From contig JAIXQT010000050.1 of NCBI GenBank assembly GCA_027485595.1, positions 1 to 44,921 of the forward strand: a stretch of DNA of 44,921 bases. The letters run 5' to 3'. The position numbers and the translations under genes are program-made. The stretch's first letter is position 1, and each line of letters opens with the position of its first letter. Positions 1 through 8,065 of this stretch are shown here, piece by piece. The DNA is from Pseudomonadota bacterium. GTDB taxonomy: Bacteria > Bdellovibrionota_C > UBA2361 > OMII01. The notes under the pieces were generated by a model. The model did no database searches and was not told where the DNA came from. It saw only the letters and a program-made list of their open reading frames with translations.

Positions 1-258
1 AGAGCCGCCGCAGTCGGACCCGCAGTTGCAGCTGTCTTCACCACCGTTGCAACTTCCATCACCACAAGAACTCCCACAGTCACCTGGGCAGTTTGCTGTT
101 GTGTCAGAGCCGTTACAGCTTCCATCTCCGCAGTATCCGCAAGAGCCGCCGCAGTCGGACCCGCAGTTGCAGCTGTCTTCACCACCGTTGCAACTTCCAT
201 CACCACAAGAACTCCCACAGTCACCTGGACAGTTTGCTGTTGTGTCAGAGCCGTTACA
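1..258 (-). repeat. 141-base tandem repeat inside the cysteine-rich gene
   Basis: Bases 1-117 recur at 142-258 with a single difference (g88 against a229, both Cys codons), giving a 141-base period, which is 47 codons. The array runs off the left edge so its copy number is unknown. Such identity suggests recent duplication or gene conversion. Confidence 0.9.
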
Positions 259-924
259 CGTCCCATCCCCGCAAAAAGTTGGTTCTGTCTGGCAGGAAGA
301 ATCGCATCCATCGTTGCTTTGATTGTTGCCGTCGTCGCACTGCTCTGAACCTATGACAAGCCCATCGCCACATTCGTTAGCGCCATCAGGAATCCAGTAC
401 GCATAGCCAGGCACTAACCCATTAGCCGCAGTAAGGCCATACGCGCTAAGTTGACTATTGTTGTTCGCTGCACAGATATTTCCGTTTGTGTAGGCTGTCG
501 CTGCTGTAAAATTGAATGATGAGCTTCCACTATTCCCATCGGGGGGATACCAAGAACCTCCCACACCGGTATGACAGTCATAGGACTGGTAGATACAGGT
601 CGAGCTGGTGACGGCGTTGCAGACGTACTGCGCCTGACACGCGTGGTCACCGATGTCGCAGTACACCGATACTGCCGCGCGGTGACTCTCTTTATTAAAG
701 TAGATAGTCAGGAGCGTTTCAGTCGTACAGGTAGCGCTACACCCATCATGCGGAGTAGAGTTGCTGTCATCGCAGGTTTCGCTTTCTTCAACGATACCGT
801 CGCCGCAGGTAGCCGCATACGCCACGAAAGGACATGCGCACGCAAGTAGAGCCGCCACCATCAGCTGGTGGACCCACCGAAACGCATCACCCTTAAACGT
901 CCCATGTGCCCGGGATTCGTCCAT
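1..924 (-). CDS. Secreted cysteine-rich repeat protein (Myxo_disulf type), C-terminus beyond window
   Basis: Reading the minus strand from ATG at 924 gives one open frame with no stop before base 1, so the C-terminal part lies outside the window. Residues about 20-37 (LMVAALLACACPFVAYA) look like a signal peptide; the ATG at 861 is an alternative start that removes the 21-residue basic leader. Then follow a CGDGIVEESETCDD...DGCSATC repeat, a spacer of about 95 residues rich in Asn, Ser and Tyr with a few Cys, and a second CGDGLVIGSEQCDDGN...DGCDSSCQ repeat. Both fit the family known as Myxococcus cysteine-rich repeat/DUF4215. The C-terminal part is built of shorter CGDGxCNGxE/D...NCxxDCG units arranged as a 47-residue tandem repeat. 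Inference: an exported, disulfide-rich surface or extracellular protein. No enzyme domain is visible and the function is unknown. Confidence 0.85.
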   Translation of the reverse strand, partial: MDESRAHGTFKGDAFRWVHQLMVAALLACACPFVAYAATCGDGIVEESETCDDSNSTPHDGCSATCTTETLLTIYFNKESHRAAVSVYCDIGDHACQAQYVCNAVTSSTCIYQSYDCHTGVGGSWYPPDGNSGSSSFNFTAATAYTNGNICAANNNSQLSAYGLTAANGLVPGYAYWIPDGANECGDGLVIGSEQCDDGNNQSNDGCDSSCQTEPTFCGDGTCNGSDTTANCPGDCGSSCGDGSCNGGEDSCNCGSDCGGSCGYCGDGSCNGSDTTANCPGDCGSSCGDGSCNGGEDSCNCGSDCGGS

Positions 925-1334
925 ATAAAAACCGTCCACGTTGTAAGGTCGACCTACGTACGTGCAAACTTGAGGGTGATCACGAAAAACGTTGAACGTG
1001 ATAGGGGGGACCAGTGTTAATGGCCTGAAAATTGGACACAATCGTGATGGATAGCTCGCCTATCAGTAGGGCGGGGCCCGAAGGGCGTTCGAGAATAGAA
1101 GATAGGTGCTGCGAGGTTTCCGTAGAGCAAGTGATGCCGTCACGACGGCTAGCGTCCGACCATAAAATACTTCGCTGCATCGACTTTTAGGGAGCGGGGA
1201 GCCCAGCGGATCCCCTGTCGTATGTTGTTTCTGAGTTGACTTGCTTCCCATCGAGCTTAATAAACACCCCCTTTTGAGAAACTGGCCTGCATGACACCAT
1301 CTCGGTGCGAAGCGTGGATAAGCGAACCTCCATT
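925..1334. other. Intergenic region, no gene recognised
   Basis: About 400 bases between the divergent cysteine-rich gene and the first MITE-like element. Short minus-strand frames here (about 60 codons) have no recognisable sequence. A small GCCC-GAA-GGGC hairpin lies near 1076-1087. I see no tRNA, clear promoter or riboswitch. Confidence 0.5.
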
Positions 1335-1521
1335 GAACAGGTTGGTGAAAAACATTTCAATCCCGAGCATTTTGGGAGTTTTGACGTATCAAGGCGGAGT
1401 CGACGAAGAAACCGGAGGTGTATCCACTCAGATACGCTCGGATTTTGTTTGGTCGCTCCAACGAAGTAGCGGTCACACTATCAAAGTGAGCAACAGGAAA
1501 TCATCGTTCACCACCCTGTTA
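1335..1521 (+). mobile_element. MITE-like dispersed repeat, copy 1 (most diverged)
   Basis: 187 bases matching the elements at 7871, 14117 and 27003. The left end reads GAACAGGTTGGTGAAAAAC. The right end, read on the minus strand, begins TAACAGGGTGGTGAA, so TA survives only on the right. The internal hairpin GTATC-CACTCA-GATAC and the block GGCGGAGTCGACGAAGAAACC are shared with the other copies. It has more substitutions than the others, so it is probably the oldest insertion. An open frame of 174 codons running through it is not a gene. Confidence 0.8.
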
Positions 1522-1654
1522 GAGAGCGTGCACACAATCCCCTCCGCCGAGGCCATCGACGAGCTCACGGGGAGTTTCACATCCCGGCGATCGTTCGTTT
1601 GGTCGCGCGACCTGTTCATTTTGTTAAGCACTTTCAACGGACGACGGCGAAGAA

Positions 1655-3121
1655 ATGCGTTTTTACACCCTTATAAGCCTGATTGTATGCGTGAGTGGCT
1701 GCGCCGCTCGCGCGGTTCCACCCTCGATGCCGTCAGGATCGTCTCCACAAAATATCATCCTTATCATTGGCGATGGCATGGGGCCGCAGCAAGTAAGTCT
1801 CGCCTTCGCTCATGAGCGCTTTAGTCGTCATAAGCATGCTGGTATTGGTGCTCTGACCCGCTTCTTTGCCTCCTCGCTCATTGGCATGCACATCCCCTTT
1901 ACCGATAACCATCTTGTAAACGACTCCGCATGTTCAGCGACACAGCTCGGCTCCGGGTGCGCGTGTGAGCCCCAACAAGTGGGCATGGATTCACGTTCGG
2001 TGCCGTGCGAGAACGCCGCTGAGGCCGCACACAAGATGGGCATGCGCACCGCGGCTATCTCTGATACCCGTTTAACGCACGCAACCCCGGCGAGCTTCGG
2101 CGTTCACGAGGAGCACCGGGGGCATGAGGATTCAATCGCCTGGAAGCTTTCGAATAGCTCCTTGGATATAATGCTCTCGGGGGGATTGGCATATTTTGCT
2201 TCGTCGTCCGGATCTCTTGGAGAGAAGCCCCTGTGCGGGCGAACCACCGTCGCCAGCAAGCGAAAAGACGCGCTTAATCCGCTCGAGAACGCTATGAAGC
2301 GTGGGTTCAATGTGGTCTGTGACGAAGAGGGTTTGGAAGAAGGCTCTCTCCCTCTGCTGGGTCTTTTTGCGGAGCGAGATATGGGAGACGCTTTTCACGA
2401 GGGGCGTGATGGGGAGCCCACCCTTGTTGAGATGTCCGAGAGAGCGCTTACCTTGCTTGATAATCCCAAGGGCTTTTTCATGATGGTGGAGGCGGGCCAG
2501 ATTGATTGGGCCGGTCATGCTAATGATGCTGGCTGGCTTCTCGCCGAGATGAAGCGACTCGGCAATCTCCTTTCGGCGATTGAAGATTTTACGAAGAGAC
2601 ATCCAGACACACTGGTGCTTCTAACCGGTGACCATGAGACCGGTGGCTTTGGCTTCTCTTACAAAGATTCAACCGTAGGCGGGGAGAGCTCCGGTCGCGC
2701 GAAAGAAACGAAACTCGATTTCGCTCCCGCGGGGCTCATCGACGTTCTCGACGCCAGCTCGATGTCTCTGAAAGATATCATGAAGCAATTCTCCTCCTTA
2801 CCCCAAGTGGACCGTACTCCCGGCAAACTACGAGAGATGGTTTTCACGGGTACGGGTCAGAGGCTCTCCCCGCAGGATGCGCAGGCAATCCTTGATACTC
2901 CCCTGGAGAGATCGCCTTTTTATCCCTATTCAGACTACCTTCCCTCGGCCCGACTCGCCTCGCGTCTAGCTCCTCACACTAATATTGCGTGGAGCACAGG
3001 AACTCATACCAGTACCCCCATTCCCATTTTTGCGGCCGGCCCAGGGGGGGAGCGTTTTCGTGGAGTTATGACCTCGAAGGAGTTTGGCGAACAATTGCTC
3101 CAGATCGTTAAACGACGATAG
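1655..3121 (+). CDS. Alkaline phosphatase, lipoprotein
   Basis: 488 residues of the alkaline phosphatase superfamily (phosphomonoester hydrolysis in the periplasm). The first 16 residues are a lipoprotein signal with lipobox VSGC (Cys16), so the enzyme is probably membrane-anchored. Visible active-site parts: IGDGMG (Asp40, metal ligand), NDSACSAT with nucleophile Ser91, VEAGQIDWAGH (Glu279, Asp284, His288), LTGDHE (Asp326, His327) and the late GTHTSTP His. All metal ligands and the nucleophile expected of the family are present, so the enzyme should be active. The acceptor range cannot be told. The gene stands alone between MITE copy 1 and ccmC. I saw no Pho-box-like repeat upstream. Family assignment is firm. 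Confidence 0.93.
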   Translation: MRFYTLISLIVCVSGCAARAVPPSMPSGSSPQNIILIIGDGMGPQQVSLAFAHERFSRHKHAGIGALTRFFASSLIGMHIPFTDNHLVNDSACSATQLGSGCACEPQQVGMDSRSVPCENAAEAAHKMGMRTAAISDTRLTHATPASFGVHEEHRGHEDSIAWKLSNSSLDIMLSGGLAYFASSSGSLGEKPLCGRTTVASKRKDALNPLENAMKRGFNVVCDEEGLEEGSLPLLGLFAERDMGDAFHEGRDGEPTLVEMSERALTLLDNPKGFFMMVEAGQIDWAGHANDAGWLLAEMKRLGNLLSAIEDFTKRHPDTLVLLTGDHETGGFGFSYKDSTVGGESSGRAKETKLDFAPAGLIDVLDASSMSLKDIMKQFSSLPQVDRTPGKLREMVFTGTGQRLSPQDAQAILDTPLERSPFYPYSDYLPSARLASRLAPHTNIAWSTGTHTSTPIPIFAAGPGGERFRGVMTSKEFGEQLLQIVKRR

Positions 3122-3226
3122 CCGCACGGGGGAGCGCCTGCGATGAGACGGGCCGCGGGGTAGGCTAACATGCCGTAACTCCTCAAAAGGGGATAACGTA
3201 GGGGGCCTCAATCTGAGGGGGGCCGG

Positions 3227-3958
3227 TTGTTTCTCAACGCTATTGGTTGGTATAACCTGATAACATTTATGGCCTCGAAGCTGTTCCTCATTTTTGCATC
3301 CACTACCTTCGTGCTTCTTGCTATCGCGCACTACTTCATCTTTATGGTCGTGCCGAACGAGCAGGTCATGGGCGCCGTTCAGCGTGTGTTTTACTTCCAT
3401 GTCGCTGCCGCCCTCGCGTGTTACGCCGCCTTCTTCGCTGTGTTTGTCGCGAGCATCAGCTATCTCACCTCGCGAAATAAAAACCACGATATCTTCTCGG
3501 TCGCTGCTGGCGAAGTTGGCTTTATGCTGTGCACTATCGTGCTGATCACGGGAATGATCTGGGGGCATAGCGCGTGGAATACATGGTTTCGCTGGGAGGA
3601 GCCTCGACTCGTCACGTTCCTCGTGTTGTGGCTCATCTTCCTCTCGTTTACCGTGCTGAGGAACTTCGGCGATCCCGCTAAGACGGCCGTTCACGGGTCG
3701 ATTTTAGGGATTATCGGAGCGGCCTCTGTGCCCCTTGTCTACCTTTCAATTAAGCTCTTGCCGCAAAGCGCTCGGTTGCACCCTGAGGTCATCGAGCACG
3801 GGGGGCTTCGAGATCCCTCCTATTGGCAGGCGTTCACCATATCGCTCGTTGGTATGTTGTTCCTGTGCGGGCTGTTGGTGTGGGTTCGATATCGGATCGG
3901 ATGTGCGGAGGACCGCGCGAGACTTCGCGCTCTTGAGGAGATGAACTATGACGCCTGA
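3227..3958 (+). CDS. ccmC: Cytochrome c biogenesis protein CcmC (heme handling)
   Basis: 243-residue integral membrane protein with about six hydrophobic segments and the tryptophan-rich periplasmic motif WGHSAWNTWFRWEEPR (residues about 110-125), the signature of the CcmC/CcsA heme-handling family. CcmC passes heme to the chaperone CcmE during cytochrome c maturation. The start chosen is TTG at 3227 because GAGGGGGG lies 4 bases before it. ATG at 3269 (residue 15) has no Shine-Dalgarno sequence but would begin closer to the first membrane segment, so the start is not certain. Conserved His residues flank the Trp motif (FYFH near 56, LHPEVIEHGG near 183). The rest of a ccm operon is absent, apart from the overlapping ccmD-like gene. 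Confidence 0.9.
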   Translation: MFLNAIGWYNLITFMASKLFLIFASTTFVLLAIAHYFIFMVVPNEQVMGAVQRVFYFHVAAALACYAAFFAVFVASISYLTSRNKNHDIFSVAAGEVGFMLCTIVLITGMIWGHSAWNTWFRWEEPRLVTFLVLWLIFLSFTVLRNFGDPAKTAVHGSILGIIGAASVPLVYLSIKLLPQSARLHPEVIEHGGLRDPSYWQAFTISLVGMLFLCGLLVWVRYRIGCAEDRARLRALEEMNYDA

Positions 3959-4097
3959 TACCTTTCCATCATTGTTTTGGTCCTATACCGCGGTGTGGGC
4001 GATAGTGGCCGTGTATATTGTTACGCTCGGTGTTCGGCTTTCACGATTAGAGAAGCGATTCTCAAGAACTGAGGACGCGTCACATGAGCGAAAGTAG
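3948..4097 (+). CDS. ccmD: CcmD-like small membrane protein
   Basis: A 49-residue frame that begins with ATG at 3948, overlapping the end of ccmC by 11 bases, and ends with TAG at 4095-4097, overlapping the start of engB by 14 bases. The protein has a short polar N-terminus, one hydrophobic segment (about residues 9-29, LFWSYTAVWAIVAVYIVTLG) and a basic tail (RLSRLEKRFSR). Size, single membrane helix, charged C-terminal tail and position directly after ccmC match CcmD, the small partner of CcmC in releasing heme-loaded CcmE. CcmD proteins have little sequence conservation, so the call rests mostly on architecture and context. Confidence 0.75.
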   Translation: MTPDTFPSLFWSYTAVWAIVAVYIVTLGVRLSRLEKRFSRTEDASHERK

Positions 4098-4695
4098 CGA
4101 TCTCTTACACATTAAGAATGCCGAATTTCTTTTTGGCGCGCCGACATTGCGTGACATTCGCAGACAAACCGCTCCGGAAGTCGCGATTATCGGTCGGTCA
4201 AACGTTGGAAAATCCACGTTCGTTAACCGGCTCTGTGGTCGCAGAATCGCTCGAGTGAGTGGTCGTCCCGGATGCACGCAGGAGCTCAACTTTTATCATG
4301 TGGATGGAGTGGTTGAGGAGAACGCGTTCGATCTGAATCTGGTGGATATGCCGGGGTTCGGATTCGCTCGCCTCTCGAAGGAGGAGCGAGAAGAGATATC
4401 ACGACTTACCGTCGACTATCTTCGCAACCGGAAGCAACTACGCACGGTCATCCTCTTGAATGATTGTCGACGCCGGCCTGAAACTGATGAGGTGGCGATT
4501 CAGCGCATCTGTATAGACGCCGGTGTCCACTGCCTTATCGTCGCCACGAAGCTCGACAAAGAGAAGCGTAGTCAACATGAGCGCCTTCTCAAGGATGTCG
4601 CGAACGGCTTCGGACTTGAGCGTGGGGACATTTTGGGCACGGGCGAGAGCATGTCACCGGCCAATATCTGGAGTCGCGTTGTTTCGCTCCTGTAA
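4084..4695 (+). CDS. engB: Ribosome biogenesis GTP-binding protein EngB/YihA/YsxC
   Basis: 203-residue single-domain GTPase of the TRAFAC/Era-like class, which assists large ribosomal subunit assembly. G1 is GRSNVGKS (residues 37-44), G2 lies around GCTQ (63-66), G3 is DMPGFGFA (from Asp88) and G4 is TKLDK. Length and motif spacing are those of the family. ATG at 4084 has GAGGA 8 bases upstream and overlaps the ccmD-like frame, so the genes are probably translationally coupled. ribE begins 11 bases after its stop. Confidence 0.95.
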   Translation: MSESSDLLHIKNAEFLFGAPTLRDIRRQTAPEVAIIGRSNVGKSTFVNRLCGRRIARVSGRPGCTQELNFYHVDGVVEENAFDLNLVDMPGFGFARLSKEEREEISRLTVDYLRNRKQLRTVILLNDCRRRPETDEVAIQRICIDAGVHCLIVATKLDKEKRSQHERLLKDVANGFGLERGDILGTGESMSPANIWSRVVSLL

Positions 4696-4706
4696 GTGAG
4701 GAAGGT

Positions 4707-5327
4707 ATGTTTACGGGAATCGTTCAGGCGCAAGCTCGGGTAGAAGCTATTGAGCGAAAAGGTGATATCGTCACTATTCGTTTGAAATTTCCGGCGGCTT
4801 ACCTCAAGGATATCGCGATTGGAGCTAGTGTATCGGTCCATGGGTGTTGTCTGACGGCAACCTCGACTCTGAACGATGAAGCGACCTTTGACATGGTGCC
4901 TGAGACGATCGCTCGTACCTCCTTCAAAGATCTTGGGGTAGGAGATCTCGTCAACGTTGAGCGGTCGCTCAAGTTTGGTGATGAAGTTGGTGGTCATATT
5001 CTGTCAGGTCACGTTGATGTCGTTGCGACCATCGCCGACATCGAGAAGCTTGAGCATAGTCGGGTCGTCACGTTTCAACTCCCCTCTGAGTGGATAAAGT
5101 ACGTGTTCGAGAAGGGATATGTCGCGCTGAATGGCGCGAGCCTTACCATTACTCACGTCGCCAGAGATGAGTCTCGCTTCAAGGTATCGCTCATCCCTGA
5201 GACGCTCTCGAAGACCACCTTTGGAACCGCCGTGGTTGGAAGCGCGGTCAATGTGGAGATCGATCGCTCAACCCAGGCCATCGTAGACACCGTAGAGCGC
5301 GTCCTAGCGCAACGGCTTCACGGATAA
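4707..5327 (+). CDS. ribE: Riboflavin synthase, alpha subunit
   Basis: 206 residues with the invariant N-terminus MFTGIVQ. It has the two tandem lumazine-binding barrels of the family: the first includes GCCLTAT, and the second includes GYVALNGASLTIT near residues 135-147. It dismutates two 6,7-dimethyl-8-ribityllumazine molecules to riboflavin in the cytoplasm. AGGAAG stands just before the ATG. It is the last gene of a likely ccmC-ccmD-engB-ribE run, and the other riboflavin genes are not in the window. No FMN riboswitch is seen, as expected for an internal gene. Confidence 0.96.
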   Translation: MFTGIVQAQARVEAIERKGDIVTIRLKFPAAYLKDIAIGASVSVHGCCLTATSTLNDEATFDMVPETIARTSFKDLGVGDLVNVERSLKFGDEVGGHILSGHVDVVATIADIEKLEHSRVVTFQLPSEWIKYVFEKGYVALNGASLTITHVARDESRFKVSLIPETLSKTTFGTAVVGSAVNVEIDRSTQAIVDTVERVLAQRLHG

Positions 5328-5335
5328 GCGTAGAG

Positions 5336-5716
5336 CTAGATCTCTTCAAAGATAGGAATTGGCCTGTTATTGCTATCTACGGCGACCATAACGACCTCCG
5401 CGGTGGTGACCTGAGAGGTGTGCAGTTGATCTATGCCTCGTGTGGCCTCAACATCAACCTGAATAGTTATGGATGTGCGACCTGTTTTGATAGTTGAACA
5501 GTAAAAACTTACTGAGTCTCCAACGTAGACTGGAGCGATGAACTGAACCTCACGCATGATCTTAGTGACGTACTTTTTAGGCGCCACATATCGAGCGTGT
5601 TGCCCTGCAGCCAAGTCGATGAGGCTCAAGATATGCCCTCCGAAGATGCTTCCAAGCGCGTTGGTATCACGCGGCATCATGATGGAGCGGATAGCGGGAT
5701 TTCGTTCGGTTGACAT
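5336..5716 (-). CDS. Acyl-CoA thioesterase, hotdog fold (YciA-like)
   Basis: 126 residues with the core motif ALGSIFGGHILSLIDLAAG (residues about 17-35), containing the conserved GG and Asp of the YciA/BACH-type hotdog thioesterases, which hydrolyse acyl-CoA in the cytoplasm. VQFIAPVYVGDSV forms the second conserved strand. The length is typical. It converges on ribE with only 8 bases between stop codons, leaving no room for a classical terminator. The preferred acyl chain cannot be told. Confidence 0.88.
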   Translation of the reverse strand: MSTERNPAIRSIMMPRDTNALGSIFGGHILSLIDLAAGQHARYVAPKKYVTKIMREVQFIAPVYVGDSVSFYCSTIKTGRTSITIQVDVEATRGIDQLHTSQVTTAEVVMVAVDSNNRPIPIFEEI

Positions 5717-5964
5717 GGTGTGGGCCTGTTATCTGTGTTGTAAGTATTCGTTTGTAGCTGAGAAATGGGTGTGGGAAAACCTTAAATAGAAAAAGTTTGA
5801 TACGAAAAAATGGGCGAGTTCGTAATCAAGGGAGGGCGCTCATTCCTGACCCCCACGTTGCTAGTACGGCGACCGGGACGGCCGCTCTCCCGTGCACTGG
5901 GTCGGGAATCCCCCTTGATATCCAATGTGGCAACAACCCGCTCCCTCCGCTATGCTTCGTCCCC

Positions 5965-6474
5965 ATGACACCTCCATCCGACACCGCTTCATATTGGGTT
6001 TCCGCTCTCTCACTCACACCCCATCCTGAGGGAGGCTTTTTCAAAGAGACCTATCGCGCGTCAGATGTAATCCCGGTCGGTACCTTTGGTGATAGATTCG
6101 ATGGCCCTCGCAACGTTGCGACGGGCATCTACTACCTCTTAGAGTCGGGGGACTTCTCAGCGTTTCACCGAATTCGTTCTGACGAGATGTGGCATTTTTA
6201 TGCGGGTGGAGCCCTTGAGTTGCACATTCTCCATGAGGGGCGTCATGAGGCGATCCGAATTGGCAGAGAGATTCATAGGGGTGAGGTGCTCCAGTATGTG
6301 GTGCCCGCCGGGGCCTGGTTTGCCGCCACACCGGTGACCGGAGTTGCCTACTCCCTTCTTGGCTGTACGGTGAGCCCAGGATTTGATTTCGCGGACTTTG
6401 AGATGGCGAATTCAACCGAACTAGCTCATCAATTCCCAGGTTTTGCCCACCTCATCTCACGATTCTCGCGCTAA
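5965..6474 (+). CDS. DUF985 cupin-fold protein
   Basis: 169 residues starting from ATG at 5965. A longer frame reaches back to 5797, but its extra 56 residues are low-quality, and the conserved family begins right after this ATG. Motifs HPEGGFFKETYR (near residue 19), FHRIRSDEMWHFYAG (about 73-87) and VVPAGAWFA are typical of DUF985/Cupin_5. These are single-domain jelly-roll proteins, and some members bind small ligands; none has a firmly known reaction that I can assign here. There is no Shine-Dalgarno sequence, but TATGCT lies 8 bases upstream of the ATG, suggesting a leaderless transcript. Confidence 0.85.
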   Translation: MTPPSDTASYWVSALSLTPHPEGGFFKETYRASDVIPVGTFGDRFDGPRNVATGIYYLLESGDFSAFHRIRSDEMWHFYAGGALELHILHEGRHEAIRIGREIHRGEVLQYVVPAGAWFAATPVTGVAYSLLGCTVSPGFDFADFEMANSTELAHQFPGFAHLISRFSR

Positions 6475-6588
6475 GAGCGTACACCACTGGCTTCTGTGAT
6501 AGGCCTCATGGAGGCCCCAGGCCCCTCCGCGCTACCGTCGTTAGTGCACCGACGATGTATCGTAGCGTAACGAATCGAGGAGAGGTCC

Positions 6589-6990
6589 ATGACAGAGCAG
6601 AGCCAGATGAATCAACCAGAGATGAAGTCAACGATGGGGCAGGGTGATGAGGAGTGTCGCGCTGAGTCACGGCGAGAGGAAGGGCGTCAGAGGTATGTCC
6701 ACTCAGCGGTAGAGCAAACCAGCAAGTTGCTTCGTAACCTTAGTCAGCGTGTTCGCTCCGTGGCGGAATCCCTTCGGGAGGAGCAGGGGCCGCAGCGCCG
6801 AGTCGGGCGCACCGTTGAGCGCGTGGCGAACAAGCTCGAATCAAGTGCCGACTACCTGTCAGGAACCTCCACTACTGAACTGCGGAATGACGTCGCGAGC
6901 GTGGTAAAACGCTATCCACTTCGTTCCGTCGGCGTTTTGTTTGGTGTCGGGTTGCTTCTCGGTACCGCAATCCGTCGTCGAGGAGTGTAG
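6589..6990 (+). CDS. Small tail-anchored membrane protein, DUF883/ElaB-like
   Basis: 133 residues. The N-terminal 100 are polar and highly charged (Glu, Arg, Gln) and likely helical or coiled, with QTSKLLRNLSQRVRSVAESL as one amphipathic stretch. A single C-terminal membrane segment (SVGVLFGVGLLLGTAI, about 112-127) is followed by RRRG. This is the architecture of ElaB/YqjD (DUF883), tail-anchored inner-membrane proteins that bind stationary-phase ribosomes in E. coli. Similarity is in layout, not clear motifs, so the name is tentative. GAGGAG precedes the ATG. It leads a three-gene operon (2 bases to the next gene). Confidence 0.7.
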   Translation: MTEQSQMNQPEMKSTMGQGDEECRAESRREEGRQRYVHSAVEQTSKLLRNLSQRVRSVAESLREEQGPQRRVGRTVERVANKLESSADYLSGTSTTELRNDVASVVKRYPLRSVGVLFGVGLLLGTAIRRRGV

Positions 6991-6992
6991 CC

Positions 6993-7400
6993 ATGATGGA
7001 AGATTTTAGACGGGAGTTTGAGTCAACGATGAGTCCGCTTTTGCGGGGCATCGTGGACGACACTCAGAAACTCCTTCGACAAGAGATCGCGTTGGCGCGC
7101 GTCGAGGTTACAGAGGACGCCATGCGGGCCCGAGATGCCGTGGTTGGTATCTCGCTTGGAGCGATGATGGGGTATCTCGCGTTCATCTTTGGGTGCTTCG
7201 CGGTAGTGTATCTCCTCGTGGCGTATCAGCCGAAGCTTCCCGTATGGGGGGCGTATGCGATCGTCGCTGGGGCGCTAGCGCTGGTTAGTTGGATATGCAC
7301 CGCCCGAGGTATCCGAAAAGCTCGTGAGATACGGGGCGTTCCTCAACAAACGATGGATTCAATACAGCAAGGATTTCAATGGATGCAGCGGCGGGCGTAG
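6993..7400 (+). CDS. YqjE-like/phage-holin-family membrane protein
   Basis: 135 residues: an amphipathic N-terminal helix (LLRGIVDDTQKLLRQEIALARVEV, about 12-35) followed by two membrane segments (about 49-74 and 80-100) and a basic tail. This matches the Phage_holin_3_6/YqjE group of small chromosomal membrane proteins, which despite the name are not phage lysis proteins. The start overlaps nothing and follows the previous stop by 2 bases. E. coli has the same gene order (yqjD-yqjE-yqjK). The function is not established. Confidence 0.75.
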   Translation: MMEDFRREFESTMSPLLRGIVDDTQKLLRQEIALARVEVTEDAMRARDAVVGISLGAMMGYLAFIFGCFAVVYLLVAYQPKLPVWGAYAIVAGALALVSWICTARGIRKAREIRGVPQQTMDSIQQGFQWMQRRA

Positions 7401-7864
7401 GCAGGGAGTCGTCTTTGGATTTGCGGGAGCAGATTCAACGCACACAAACGGATTTGGGCTCAAAGATAGGAACCCTCGAAGGGGAGGTTATAAACATGGC
7501 GACACAAGCGCGGGATATGGTTCGTGAGAGAGTGAGTGCGGTTCAGGACGTAGTAGATGTGAGGCGGTATATTGAGAGACGGCCTGTAGTGGCGAGCGCT
7601 ATCGCCCTCGGGGTGGGAGTCCTGGTTGGCATGAGAAGGCCTCGCCTTGAGCGGCAACGACGGATTGGGAGAATAGTCTCGGTTCGAGGTCCCCAGGGGG
7701 GACGGTTGTGGAGTGCTATCTCCCCGGAGATAGCCACACTTCGGGCGCTCATTGTTGGCCGAGCACTAGGGTTTGTGGGGGAGATGGTGCGAGACCGAAT
7801 CAGGGGTGGGTACTATCCGGAGTCGCGGCAGCCTGAAACGACCACCCCCCCACCTATACAATAA
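7379..7864 (+). CDS. DUF3618-like membrane protein
   Basis: 161 residues starting inside the end of the previous gene (22-base overlap). The start of the helical region, LREQIQRTQTDLGSKIGTLEGEV, resembles the 'RxxLxxTldeLexkl' repeat of DUF3618. A single membrane segment lies at about residues 70-85 (VVASAIALGVGVLVGM). A longer region with a second hydrophobic patch and a Pro/Thr-rich tail follows. It is the third member of the small membrane-protein operon and may correspond to YqjK. MITE copy 2 begins 7 bases after its stop. Assignment is by architecture. Confidence 0.7.
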   Translation: MDAAAGVGRESSLDLREQIQRTQTDLGSKIGTLEGEVINMATQARDMVRERVSAVQDVVDVRRYIERRPVVASAIALGVGVLVGMRRPRLERQRRIGRIVSVRGPQGGRLWSAISPEIATLRALIVGRALGFVGEMVRDRIRGGYYPESRQPETTTPPPIQ

Positions 7865-7870
7865 GGCTTT

Positions 7871-8055
7871 TAACAGGGTGGTGAAAAATGGTTCCGTCGT
7901 GAGCATTTTGAGGGTTTCAGCGAAACAAGGCGGAGACGACGAAAAAACCGGAGGCGTATCCACAGAGATACGTTGAGGATTTTTTCGTTGGTACCAACGA
8001 AGTTGGAGCCAAACCATCGAAAGGCGCAACAGGAAATCATTTTTCACCCCCGTTA
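7871..8055 (+). mobile_element. MITE-like dispersed repeat, copy 2
   Basis: 185 bases flanked by TA on both sides (7871-7872 and 8054-8055). Left end ACAGGGTGGTGAAAAATG; the right end is its inverse apart from a few changes. Inside are hairpins GTTTC-AGC-GAAAC and TCGTTGG-TA-CCAACGA and the shared block GGCGGAGACGACGAAAAAACC. It contains no open frame of note. It lies between the small membrane operon and a terminator. Confidence 0.88.
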
Positions 8056-8065
8056 AGCGATTATC

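Noticed and set aside
1-282. Regular repeats suggestive of a CRISPR array
   Set aside because: The repeats are 141 bases long, head to tail, in frame, and encode Cys-rich protein; there are no spacers.
1291-1815. Plus-strand open frame of 174 codons before the phosphatase gene
   Set aside because: It runs through MITE copy 1 and into the phosphatase gene in another frame, and its sequence has no family likeness.
2966-3694. Minus-strand open frame of 242 codons
   Set aside because: Antisense to ccmC and the phosphatase end; highly charged low-quality sequence, a shadow of the real genes.
6993-7400. Prophage holin
   Set aside because: The holin-family label is shared by chromosomal YqjE proteins; no endolysin or other phage gene is nearby.
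7872-8055. MITE copy 2 as a structured non-coding RNA gene
   Set aside because: The copies share terminal inverted repeats and TA flanks, which fits a mobile element better; transcription of its own is not indicated.
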